Origin: Verrucomicrobiota bacterium
GTDB lineage: Bacteria > Verrucomicrobiota > Verrucomicrobiia > Limisphaerales > UBA9464
Length of the DNA stretch: 64,000 nucleotides
Assembly: GCA_947454705.1 (NCBI GenBank)
Contig: CANGKZ010000010.1
Location: forward strand, 98,740-162,739
Direction: 5' to 3'
A program made the position numbers and the translations under genes. Position 1 is the first letter of the stretch. Each line of letters starts with the position of its first letter. Below, piece by piece: positions 43,163-50,994 of the stretch. The notes beneath the pieces were generated by a model that was not told the DNA's origin, did no database searches, and saw only the letters and a program-made list of their open reading frames with translations.

Positions 43163-43455
43163 GGGGCTGAGAGTCCAAGGTCCAAAGTCCAAAGTCCAAA
43201 GCCCTCCACCGAGACACCATCTCCGATCTTCGATCTTCGATTCCCTGTAGCCGCCGCCGGAAGAAGGCAGATCACCCGGACGTAGAATGGCATCCGCCCT
43301 GGATTGGGGTCGCCCGCTGCAGGCAACGACGCCGCTGACGCTGGTCGTTTTGGAGTTTCGGCGGCGCGCAACGCCGCCCTGCCGGCCCACGAAACGGCGG
43401 CGTTGCCACGCCGCGGGGCCGTTTTCCCCTTCAACCCTTCAACTTTTTTAACCCT
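43163..43455. repeat. Repeat-rich intergenic region between convergent genes
   Basis: No gene is seen. It contains GTCCAAGGTCCAAAGTCCAA-type tandem pieces (43172-43200), family E pieces (43219-43244), and then TAGCCGCCGCCGGAAGAAGG-CAGATCACCCGGACG (43247-43281), related to 63829-63861. Family C follows from 43323 (flank GCAACGACGCCGCTGACGCT-GG) with its hairpin GGCGGCG-CGCAA-CGCCGCC at 43360-43378. A TTCAACCCTTCAAC tract lies at 43426-43470. The last tract runs into the end of the minus-strand gene at 43456. Confidence 0.7.
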
Positions 43456-43800
43456 TCAACTTTTCAACTCTTCCCCTCCGGACTCTGCCATCACTTCCAA
43501 GGCGATGGCGATCAGGGTGCGGCCGCGGGGGCGGATTCCCAGGCGTTCGCGAACGATCCCGCCGCTGCGGCGTGGATCGGAAAACTCGGCCGCAAAATCG
43601 TAGACGTATCGGGCATCGGTCACATTGCCCGCCAGACGAAGGCGGCCAATCTCGGGCGCAAAAAACTCAGGACTGAACTTCAGGATCCACCGCGCAAAAA
43701 ACGCCGCTTGATTCCCCATACAGGCCAGCAGGAGGTCCTCCTCAAACTCCTCGGGAGGACAATCGAAATGCCGGCAATAGGCCTCTCTAAGAGTGCTCAT
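43456..43800 (-). CDS. Small conserved-looking protein of unknown function
   Basis: A 114-residue soluble protein from ATG 43800: TLREAYCRHFDCPPEEFEED at the N-terminus, then ARWILKFSPEFFAPEIGRLR, and a basic C-terminal half (RRSGGIVRERLGIRPRGRTL). It has no signal or membrane segment. It does not resemble a known family to me. It is flanked by repeats on one side and by a divergent OPT transporter on the other. A longer start at 43845 adds 15 residues. Confidence 0.6.
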   Translation of the reverse strand: MSTLREAYCRHFDCPPEEFEEDLLLACMGNQAAFFARWILKFSPEFFAPEIGRLRLAGNVTDARYVYDFAAEFSDPRRSGGIVRERLGIRPRGRTLIAIALEVMAESGGEELKS

Positions 43801-44002
43801 TGAGGCTTCCGATTTCGAAATTGCTGATAAACACGCCGCACGCACCCTTCCTAGGGCTCTGCACTCTTTGGGTCAAGGGATCACACCATTCGTCGCAATT
43901 TAAGAGCGATATTTCACATTTGTAGTCATCAGCATAACCAAAGGTGATACAGAATCGCCGGGTTGCGGCCGCGGCCGACTTGGGACAGCCTTTCGCTCCG
44001 TC
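43801..44002. promoter_or_regulatory. Divergent promoter region of the unknown gene and the OPT transporter
   Basis: About 200 bases between divergent starts, more AT-rich than its surroundings (for example TTTAAGAGCGATATTTCACA and TTTGTAGTCATCAGCATAAC). Promoters for both genes are expected here, but I cannot name exact elements. Confidence 0.3.
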
Positions 44003-46339
44003 ATGGCCGCCGCACCCAAACCCGCTTTCCGCCCGTACATTCCCGCCACCTCCCGGCTGCGCGAGCTTTCCTTCCGCTCGATCGCCGTCGGCACCCTGCT
44101 CGGGATGGTGTTCGGCATGTCGTCGCTGTACCTCACCCTCAAGGTCGGCCTCACCGTCAGCGCGAGCATCCCGGTGGCGGTCATCTCGATCACCCTGTTC
44201 CGCCTGTGGGCCGGTGTCGGCGGACGCGACGCCACCATCCTCGAACACAACCTCGCCCAGACCGCCGGTTCGGCCGGCGAATCGATCGCGTTCGGCGTCG
44301 GCGTCACCATGCCGGCCATCCTCATTCTCGGCTTCGATCTGGAGATTTGGCGCGTGCTCCTCGTGGCCTGTCTCGGCGGCCTCCTGGGCATCTTGATGAT
44401 GATTCCGCTCCGACGCGCCCTCATCGTACAACAGCATGAGGAACTGAAATACCCCGAGGGCACGGCCTGTGCCGAAGTGCTCAAGGCCGGTGCGAATGCA
44501 GAATCCCGCGCCGCTGCAGACCCGAGCCACATTGACGACAAGAACGTCTCGGGAATCGACGCCAAGACCATCTTCGCCGGATTCGGAATCGGCCTCGCGT
44601 ACAAAACCCTCCAGGTCGCCGGCAAGCTGTGGAAGGAAGTCCCGGAAAAAGTCTTCGGCGCCCCGCTCAAGGCCGGATCCGTGTCGTGCGAAATCTCCCC
44701 GGAAATGCTGGGGGTCGGCTACATCATCGGACCCCGCATCGGCGGCGTGATGGCGGCCGGGGGCGTCCTGAGCTACCTGCTGCTGATTCCCCTGATCAAA
44801 TTCTTCGGGGATTCCCTGAGCGAACCGCTCGCCCCCGGGCTTCAGTTGATCAGCGAGATGAAGCCCAACCAGATTCGTCAGGCCTACATCCTCTACATCG
44901 GTGCCGGTGCCGTGGCTGCGGGCGGATTGGTCAGCCTCGCGCGCGCGCTGCCCACCATCTGGCACGGACTGAAGGCCGGTCTGTCGGACCTCACCGGTGT
45001 GGGACGCGAACCCGCCCCCACCCCTTCTGGAGCGAAGGCCAAGATCGGTGAGCTCACCTCCTCCGCCCCCGACCGCACGCAGCGGGATCTTCCCATGAAG
45101 TTCGTCCTCGGCGGACTGTTCCTCCTCCTAGCCGCCATCACCCTCGCGCCGCCGTTGCACATGAAGTTGCTCGGCGCGGGATTGATCGTGTTGCTCGGAT
45201 TTCTTTTCGTGACCGTGTCGTCGCGCCTCACCGGTGAAATCGGGTCTTCGTCGAACCCGATCTCCGGCATGACCATCGCCACGCTGCTGATCACCTGCCT
45301 GGCGTTCCTCGCGGTCGGATGGACAGGCCGCGAGTACTACGTCACCGCGCTGTCCGTGGGCGCGATTGTCTGCATTGCGTGCTCCAACGGCGGAACCACT
45401 TCGCAGGATCTCAAGACCGGCTATCTCGTTGGCGGCACCCCGTCGTTCCAGCAGATCGCCATTTTGATCGGTGCCTTTGCCTCGGCCCTGATTCTCGGAC
45501 CAACGCTCCTCGCGCTGAACCAGAACAGCACGGTGTATGTGGACGCCGCGGAATCTGCCCCCTCGCTTCGGGTGCCCGCCGCCGAGCTCCCAAAATTGAA
45601 ACGCGAGCATCTGGTCGGCCCGCAGGCTTCGCACGACACGCAGGAATACTACGTGTGGCACCAGCCCGACGCCCGCGGCGGCGCGGCCCGCAAGTACCTC
45701 GTCGATACCGCCGGCAAGCCCGTGTGGCTCGTGGACCCAGGCATCAATGGCACCATCAAGGAACGTCCCGACGGCTCGAAGGTCGCCAAGTACGACGCCC
45801 CCAAGGCGGTGCTGGTGAGCTACATCATCAAGGGCATCCTGGATCGCAAACTCCCGTGGGGACTCGTGCTCTTCGGCGTCATGATTTCACTGACGCTGGA
45901 ATTGTGCGGCGTGGGCTCGCTGGCTTTCGCGGTCGGCGTTTACCTACCCATTTCCACCTCGATGCCGATCTTCGTCGGCGGAGTAATTCGCTGGTTGGTC
46001 GATCGCAAGACGGCGAATCGGCTGAAGGATTCCGGACTGACTGCCGAGCAAATCATTGCCGAAGGCGACAAGTCCCCGGGCGTGCTCATGGCCTCGGGCT
46101 ACATTGCGGGCGGCGCGATCGCCGGCATCGTGATCGCGTTCGTCGCAGCCGGCATGTCCGAGTTCGATCAACGCCTCAACACCTGGGCCGAGGCCGCGAA
46201 CCCGTTCTTCGCAGGGGCGAATTCCGATCTGCTGGCGTTGATTCCGTTCGTGCTGTTGTGCGGGATGCTGTTCCTCACCGGACGCGAACTGGTCCTCACC
46301 TCCAAGCCCAAGGCGGGGGCGGGCGTTGCGCGGATGTAG
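44003..46339 (+). CDS. OPT-family oligopeptide transporter
   Basis: A 778-residue integral membrane protein with about 14-16 hydrophobic segments. OPT hallmarks are LYLTLKVGLTVSASIPVAVI near the N-terminus, the Gly-rich GESIAFGVGVTMPAILIL, QQHEELKYPEGTACAEVLKA, and SLAFAVGVYLPISTSMPIFV near the C-terminus. OPT proteins import oligopeptides or metal-chelate peptides by proton symport. A hydrophilic stretch of roughly 100 residues before the last helices (QNSTVYVDAAESAPSLRVPA onward) is longer than usual. It is a single-gene unit by spacing. Confidence 0.95.
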   Translation: MAAAPKPAFRPYIPATSRLRELSFRSIAVGTLLGMVFGMSSLYLTLKVGLTVSASIPVAVISITLFRLWAGVGGRDATILEHNLAQTAGSAGESIAFGVGVTMPAILILGFDLEIWRVLLVACLGGLLGILMMIPLRRALIVQQHEELKYPEGTACAEVLKAGANAESRAAADPSHIDDKNVSGIDAKTIFAGFGIGLAYKTLQVAGKLWKEVPEKVFGAPLKAGSVSCEISPEMLGVGYIIGPRIGGVMAAGGVLSYLLLIPLIKFFGDSLSEPLAPGLQLISEMKPNQIRQAYILYIGAGAVAAGGLVSLARALPTIWHGLKAGLSDLTGVGREPAPTPSGAKAKIGELTSSAPDRTQRDLPMKFVLGGLFLLLAAITLAPPLHMKLLGAGLIVLLGFLFVTVSSRLTGEIGSSSNPISGMTIATLLITCLAFLAVGWTGREYYVTALSVGAIVCIACSNGGTTSQDLKTGYLVGGTPSFQQIAILIGAFASALILGPTLLALNQNSTVYVDAAESAPSLRVPAAELPKLKREHLVGPQASHDTQEYYVWHQPDARGGAARKYLVDTAGKPVWLVDPGINGTIKERPDGSKVAKYDAPKAVLVSYIIKGILDRKLPWGLVLFGVMISLTLELCGVGSLAFAVGVYLPISTSMPIFVGGVIRWLVDRKTANRLKDSGLTAEQIIAEGDKSPGVLMASGYIAGGAIAGIVIAFVAAGMSEFDQRLNTWAEAANPFFAGANSDLLALIPFVLLCGMLFLTGRELVLTSKPKAGAGVARM

Positions 46340-46437
46340 TCGATCCGGAGCTTTGGCGTTTCCCCTGACTTGTCCCCGGCGGGGCGAATCCGTTACCGTT
46401 TTGTCACCCGGAACCTCGGTCCCGGGACTCAGCTCGA

Positions 46438-47247
46438 ATGGACGCCACGACCCTCCCGAATCGCACCTCGCCGCCTCAACCGGCGGGTGAGGATCTTCGC
46501 CATCGCCGCCACACCCTGCGGCAGAATCGCAACTGGCTCCAACGCCTGGGCATCAAGCTCCAGGCATTCCTGGAATCACGCATCGCCGCCGCGTCACCAC
46601 TCGGCGATCCGCACATTTACGACACCAAGTCGTTCCCCTGGGTCGGGGCCATCGAGCGCGACTGGCACCTGGTCCGCGCCGAGCTCGATCGCGTCATGGT
46701 GTTCCGCGACAAGATGCCCAGTTTTCAGGACATCCTGAAGGAAGTCGGCGCCATCCAGAGCGACAACCAGTGGAAGACCTACTTCCTCGCGGGCATCGGC
46801 ATGGACTGCACCGAGAACGCCAAGCGCTGCCCCGAAACCATGCGCCTGCTGAACACGATTCCGGGCATGAGCACGGCGTTTTTCAGCATCTTATCCCCAG
46901 GGAAACACATCCCCGCGCACCGCGGAGCGTGGAATGGCATCCTGCGATTGCACGTGGGCCTCATGGTGCCGCAGCCGCGGGAGAAGTGCCGCATCCGCAT
47001 CGGCAACGACTTCTACTCCTGGACCGAGGGCAAGGCGTTGATCTTCGACGACACCTTCAACCACGAGGTCTGGAACGAGACCGATGGATACCGCGTGGTG
47101 TTGTTCGTCGATTTTTCGCGTCCGCTCCGGCAGCCGTGGCGCTGGTTCAATGAGCGTCTCACCAAGTGGGGCGCCCTCGCCCCGTTCCTCCGCGAAGCCG
47201 GCGAGAAGCAGAAGAAGTGGCAGGACCTCCTCTGGAAAACCAAGTGA
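46438..47247 (+). CDS. Aspartyl/asparaginyl beta-hydroxylase-family protein
   Basis: 269 residues of the Asp_Arg_Hydrox fold, a 2-oxoglutarate/Fe(II) dioxygenase. Family features: HIPAHRGAWNGILRLHVGLM, which holds the first metal His and the conserved Arg that binds 2-oxoglutarate, and IFDDTFNHEVWNETD with the second His. Relatives include LpxO, which 2-hydroxylates a lipid A acyl chain, and asparaginyl hydroxylases. The N-terminus has a short amphipathic or basic region (LRQNRNWLQRLGIKLQAFLE) that might attach it to the membrane. Substrate unknown; an ornithine-lipid or lipid A role is only a guess. Confidence 0.88.
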   Translation: MDATTLPNRTSPPQPAGEDLRHRRHTLRQNRNWLQRLGIKLQAFLESRIAAASPLGDPHIYDTKSFPWVGAIERDWHLVRAELDRVMVFRDKMPSFQDILKEVGAIQSDNQWKTYFLAGIGMDCTENAKRCPETMRLLNTIPGMSTAFFSILSPGKHIPAHRGAWNGILRLHVGLMVPQPREKCRIRIGNDFYSWTEGKALIFDDTFNHEVWNETDGYRVVLFVDFSRPLRQPWRWFNERLTKWGALAPFLREAGEKQKKWQDLLWKTK

Positions 47248-47304
47248 TCCGCGGAAATCCGCAGAGTCCCTTGCAGGCCAAATTCGCTTCCCTATCGTGA
47301 CCTC

Positions 47305-48492
47305 ATGACACAGCCGCACGCGGTTGCCGCCCACTACACCGGTGGATGGGACGAGACCCGGCTCCAACGCTGGGCCACGCAGTTGCGTCAACGGCTGGAG
47401 GCGCCCGAGGTCACTCTCGGCGTGGTGTTCATGACGCCCGCCTACGAGGCCGTCGCCACCGAAGTCCTGGAACTTCTCCGTCTGCACGCCCGCATTCCGC
47501 TGCTGGTCGGATGCTCCGCCCGCGGGCTCGTGGTGAACGGATCCGAACTGGAAGACGACACCGGCCTCGCCGTCCAACTCTTCCACCTCCCGGGCGCACG
47601 CGCGCGGGCGGTGCACATCAACCAGGAGCAACTCGACGACCTCGCCGATCCGACCGACTGGCACCGCATCACACGGTTCACGCCGGCCGAGGTGAAGGGC
47701 TGGTTCATTTTCGCCGATCCCTTCCAGCTCGACGGCGAACGTTGGTTGAACTCGTGGAACCAGGCCTATCCCGGCATCGCTGCCGTGGGGGGACTCGCCG
47801 CCGGTCCGGTCGAGGATCAACGCACTCAAGTGTACCTCGACGGACAGGTGCTCGACGAAGGCGCCGTGGTGGTGGGACTCACCGGTGCGGTTCGACTCGA
47901 GCCCGCCATTTCCCAGGGCTGCACTCCCATCGGCGTGCCCTGGACCATCACCAAGTCCGACCGCCACTTCATCCACCAGATCGGCAATCGCCCCGCGTAT
48001 CGCGTGCTCGTGGAGACCTTCGAATCCATGCCCCGGGAGGAACAACTCCTCACCAAGGGCAACCTGTTTGTCGGATTCGCCGGGAACGAATACTGCGAGG
48101 AATTCCACCGCGGCGATTTCCTCGTCCGCAACGTCCTCGGGGCCGATCCGCAGAATGGCGTCATCGCCGTCGGCGCCCTGCCCCGCGCGGGACAAACAGT
48201 GCAGTTCCATCGACGCGACGCTGCCACCGCCACAGAGGACCTCGTGGCCGTGCTCGACCGCGCGCGGCTCAAGCTTCAGGGGAAGACAATCCTCGGCGGA
48301 CTGCTCTGTGTCTGCAACGGACGCGGCAAACACCTCTTCGGAAAAACGGATCACGACGCCGGACTCGTGCAGGAACAACTCGGTCCTCTGCCCATCGCGG
48401 GATTCTTCTGCAACGGAGAGCTCGGCCCGGTCGGGGGGCGGAATTTTTTGCACGGGTACACGGCATCGCTTGGTTTGTTGGTGAAGGATTGA
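47305..48492 (+). CDS. FIST-domain signal protein
   Basis: A 395-residue cytoplasmic protein with FIST_N (LLVGCSARGLVVNGSELEDD, LAVQLFHLPGARARAVH) and FIST_C (VLVETFESMPREEQLLTKGN ... LGGLLCVCNGRGKHLFGKTD, IAGFFCNGELGPVGGRNFLH). FIST domains bind small ligands and usually feed signal transduction; here no output domain is attached. It stands alone, 57 bases after the hydroxylase-like gene on the same strand, so the two could be co-transcribed. Ligand unknown. Confidence 0.92.
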   Translation: MTQPHAVAAHYTGGWDETRLQRWATQLRQRLEAPEVTLGVVFMTPAYEAVATEVLELLRLHARIPLLVGCSARGLVVNGSELEDDTGLAVQLFHLPGARARAVHINQEQLDDLADPTDWHRITRFTPAEVKGWFIFADPFQLDGERWLNSWNQAYPGIAAVGGLAAGPVEDQRTQVYLDGQVLDEGAVVVGLTGAVRLEPAISQGCTPIGVPWTITKSDRHFIHQIGNRPAYRVLVETFESMPREEQLLTKGNLFVGFAGNEYCEEFHRGDFLVRNVLGADPQNGVIAVGALPRAGQTVQFHRRDAATATEDLVAVLDRARLKLQGKTILGGLLCVCNGRGKHLFGKTDHDAGLVQEQLGPLPIAGFFCNGELGPVGGRNFLHGYTASLGLLVKD

Positions 48493-48506
48493 ACTTCGGT
48501 TCGAAG

Positions 48507-48538
48507 GTAGGCGAGTAGGCGAGTGGGCGAGTAGGTGA
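48507..48538. repeat. Short tandem repeat after the FIST gene
   Basis: Four 8-base units (GTAGGCGA, GTAGGCGA, GTGGGCGA, GTAGGTGA). A 6-bp hairpin GGCGAT/ATCGCC follows at about 48549-48565. Too short for a CRISPR and without spacers. Confidence 0.6.
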
Positions 48539-48674
48539 GGAGCTACGGAGGCGATTTCAGATCGCCATACGAATCCTTGCGCCGAATTCCCGGGCATCCG
48601 AAGATTCGCGCGTTCCACTGAATCCGCGTTCAACGCTCCCTTTAGCGCCAGTGTCATTCATTTCTATCGTTGCC

Positions 48675-49595
48675 ATGAACTCTCTCCCCGCCGCAGTTCG
48701 TTCCCTCCCCGGCAAGTCTGCCTGGGTCTCTCTGGCCGCCCTGTTGTGCGCCCCATTGGTGCAGGCGGGCCTGCTCGCGCCGGGCGAAACGGTGAAGAAA
48801 CTCAGCGGCGATTTTGAATTCACCGAAGGCCCCGCGGCCGACCGCGCCGGGAACATTTATTTCACCGACCAACCCAACGATCGAATCGTCCGCTGGGACG
48901 CCAAGACCGGCGCGTTCTCCGACTGGATGAAGCCCGCCGGCCGATCCAACGGCACGCACTTCGACGCCAAGGGCAACCTCCTCGCCTGCGCCGACGAAAA
49001 GAACGAGCTCTGGAGCATCACGCCGGATCACAAGGTCACCGTCCTGGTGAAGGACTTCGGCGGCAAGCTGCTCAACGGCCCCAACGACGTCTGGCCGCGT
49101 CCTGCGGGCGGACTCTACTTCACTGATCCGCTCTATCCGCGTCCGTACTGGAAGCGCGATCCGAAGCGTCAGCCCGATGGCGAACACGTGTACTTCCTCG
49201 CCGCCGACATGAAGACCCTCACCCCGGTGGCGACCGATCTGAAGCAGCCCAACGGCATCGTGGGCACGCCCGATGGCAAGACGCTCTACATCGCCGACAT
49301 CGGCGCCGGGAAGACCTACGCCTACGACATTCAGAAGGACGGCTCGCTCGCCGGGAAGCGGCTCTTCTGCAATCTGGGATCTGATGGCATGGCGCTCGAC
49401 ACCCAGGGCAACCTGTATCTCACCGGCCGTGGCGTGACCGTGTTCGACAAGTCCGGTAAGCAGATCGAGCACTTCGACATTCCCGAACCCTGGACCGCGA
49501 ACGTGACCTTCGGCGGCACGAACCACGACTTCCTCTTCATCACCGCGAGCAAGGCGGTGTACGGAGCAAAGACGGTGGTCAAAGGGGCGAAGTGA
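48675..49595 (+). CDS. SMP-30/gluconolactonase-family secreted beta-propeller protein
   Basis: A 306-residue protein with a signal peptide (AWVSLAALLCAPLVQAG) and a six-bladed SMP-30/LRE propeller: FTEGPAADRAGNIYFTDQPN at blade 1 (the E-G-P metal ligand), LNGPNDVWPRPAGGLYFTDP (N-D motif), KQPNGIVGTPDGKTLYIAD, and SDGMALDTQGNLYLTG. Conserved Glu, Asn and Asp residues that bind the divalent metal are present. The family hydrolyses sugar lactones; many secreted planctomycete/verrucomicrobial members have no known substrate. The start is ATG 48675, which begins the signal peptide. Confidence 0.93.
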   Translation: MNSLPAAVRSLPGKSAWVSLAALLCAPLVQAGLLAPGETVKKLSGDFEFTEGPAADRAGNIYFTDQPNDRIVRWDAKTGAFSDWMKPAGRSNGTHFDAKGNLLACADEKNELWSITPDHKVTVLVKDFGGKLLNGPNDVWPRPAGGLYFTDPLYPRPYWKRDPKRQPDGEHVYFLAADMKTLTPVATDLKQPNGIVGTPDGKTLYIADIGAGKTYAYDIQKDGSLAGKRLFCNLGSDGMALDTQGNLYLTGRGVTVFDKSGKQIEHFDIPEPWTANVTFGGTNHDFLFITASKAVYGAKTVVKGAK

Positions 49596-49882
49596 GGAGA
49601 GCGGCTCCGCCGCGTTGAAAGGTTGAATCGGTGAAGGGTTGAAGAGGCGTTGCAAAACGTCGCACCACGAATTTGGAGTGCGGTGGCAGAGCGCAGCGTC
49701 GACACCGCTTTCGAGACCGGGCGAAGGGAAAAACCGACCGGTTACTCGTGCGCTTAAATCAGGCGAATTCCCTCACCTGGATCCGTTCAATCTCCCGCGG
49801 GGTGAGGACCAAAGCGGCGTGGCGCTGCGCTTCCCGCCGCACTCCAAAAGCCGGGTGCCTCCGATCCACGCCACCTCTTCAT
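49596..49882. repeat. Repeat cluster between convergent genes (families B and D)
   Basis: No gene is seen. A GTTGAAAGGTTGAATCGGTG-type tract at 49612-49649 is family D on the other strand. At 49673-49711 is TTGGAGTGCGGTGGCAGAGC-GCAGCGTCGACACCGCTTT (family B), whose exact 39-base reverse complement is at 63707-63745. At 49811-49849 there is an inverted second copy with the GCGGCG/CGCCGC stem version, almost identical to 63574-63612. The gene at 49883 may be terminated inside this cluster. Confidence 0.8.
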
Positions 49883-50731
49883 TTACGGCGGAAACCCAAT
49901 CGCCAGCTTCACTGCGGAATACTCCGGGTGAATCGATCCATCCCGCGCGCGGATGATCAAATCTGGTTCGGTCCAGGTCCTCTCGCGAAACGCGGGCGGC
50001 AGATCCGTCGATCGCATCATCCCGAACAATCCCACCAGCGGAGGATCGCCCTCGCGAAACACCACCGGCCTCATGCGAACGATGGTCAATCCCGCCGCCT
50101 TCGCGCCCGCATCCACGCGTGCACGCTGCTGCGGCTCCGCTGGAAACACGCAGGCGAAAAATCCCCCAAGAGCCAGATGTCGTGCTGCGGTTGCGCAGTA
50201 GTCCGCCACGGTTCCGCGCAGTTCGAATCGACACGCCAGCTTTTGCGGATGCTCGCTCTCCACGCCGGTACCCGGAGGAAAATACGGCGGACTTCCGGTG
50301 ATCAGATCAAAGCGTTCCTCCTCGCGCAGCACGCCCGGATCGCGGAAATCCCCGGCACGCAATTCCACGCGCGACTCCAGCCCGTTGTACCGCACTGATT
50401 TTTTCGCGAGCGCAAGACTCCGCTCCTGAGCCTCCACCGTCACCAACCGCGCCCCGGGCAAACGCCACGCCACCACCGTGGAAACCGTCCCGATGCCGCT
50501 CCCCAGATCGAGTGCGGTGGAAGCGGTCGGACACCACGAGGTCCCATACCAGCCGGTGAGAATGTCATCGGTGGAAAAGCGGTGCCCGTCGCGCAGTTGA
50601 AACAGGCGAAAGTGTCCGCTGATGGCGTCGAGCGTTTCATCCGGCTCGGGCGTCATCCCTGCGAGATGCCCGGGAGCCACCGGACCCGGTTTGGCCCAGC
50701 CTTTAAAGTGAGTATCGACGACAGAATTCAT
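49883..50731 (-). CDS. TrmN6/YfiC-like SAM-dependent methyltransferase
   Basis: A 282-residue class I methyltransferase: TALDLGSGIGTVSTVVAWRL (motif I), LVTVEAQERSLALAKKSVRY, and the catalytic LITGSPPYFPPGTGVES with SPPY in the place of NPPY. This combination and the downstream FELRGTVADYCATAARHLAL region match YfiC/TrmN6-type enzymes, which make N6-methyladenosine in tRNA, for example tRNA-Val A37. Ser in place of Asn/Asp at the first position of the motif is a deviation that some active members share. ATG 50731 was chosen over 50893 because upstream residues look non-family. Confidence 0.78.
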   Translation of the reverse strand: MNSVVDTHFKGWAKPGPVAPGHLAGMTPEPDETLDAISGHFRLFQLRDGHRFSTDDILTGWYGTSWCPTASTALDLGSGIGTVSTVVAWRLPGARLVTVEAQERSLALAKKSVRYNGLESRVELRAGDFRDPGVLREEERFDLITGSPPYFPPGTGVESEHPQKLACRFELRGTVADYCATAARHLALGGFFACVFPAEPQQRARVDAGAKAAGLTIVRMRPVVFREGDPPLVGLFGMMRSTDLPPAFRERTWTEPDLIIRARDGSIHPEYSAVKLAIGFPP

Positions 50732-50832
50732 GCAGTGAACACAGCCCCGCGATTCACCCCGAGGATCCCCCACGAGGCAATCCCGGTTTGAGGAGAATCT
50801 GCCGTCCCTCCCGGGACTCGTTGGGTTGACAC

Positions 50833-50859
50833 AAAAAAACCCAGCGTTGAAACGCTGGG
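50833..50859 (-). terminator. Intrinsic terminator downstream of aspS
   Basis: On the minus strand CCCAGCG, loop TTTCAA, CGCTGGG, then a run of seven T (50839-50833). It is 136 bases beyond the aspS stop and ends transcripts from that operon before the methyltransferase gene. Confidence 0.9.
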
Positions 50860-50994
50860 CTATTGTCGTGGATCCCGTTGCGGCACGCAGCACGCAGCAC
50901 GAGATAAACCGATGAACAAAGAACGGGGCTGAAACCGAAACCTACCGGACTGTTTCGGCATCAGCGTCCATCAGCGTCCATCTGCGGTTCAAAC

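Noticed and set aside
48507..48538. Four 8-base tandem units as a CRISPR
   Set aside because: Units are too short, adjacent without spacers, and there are no cas genes.
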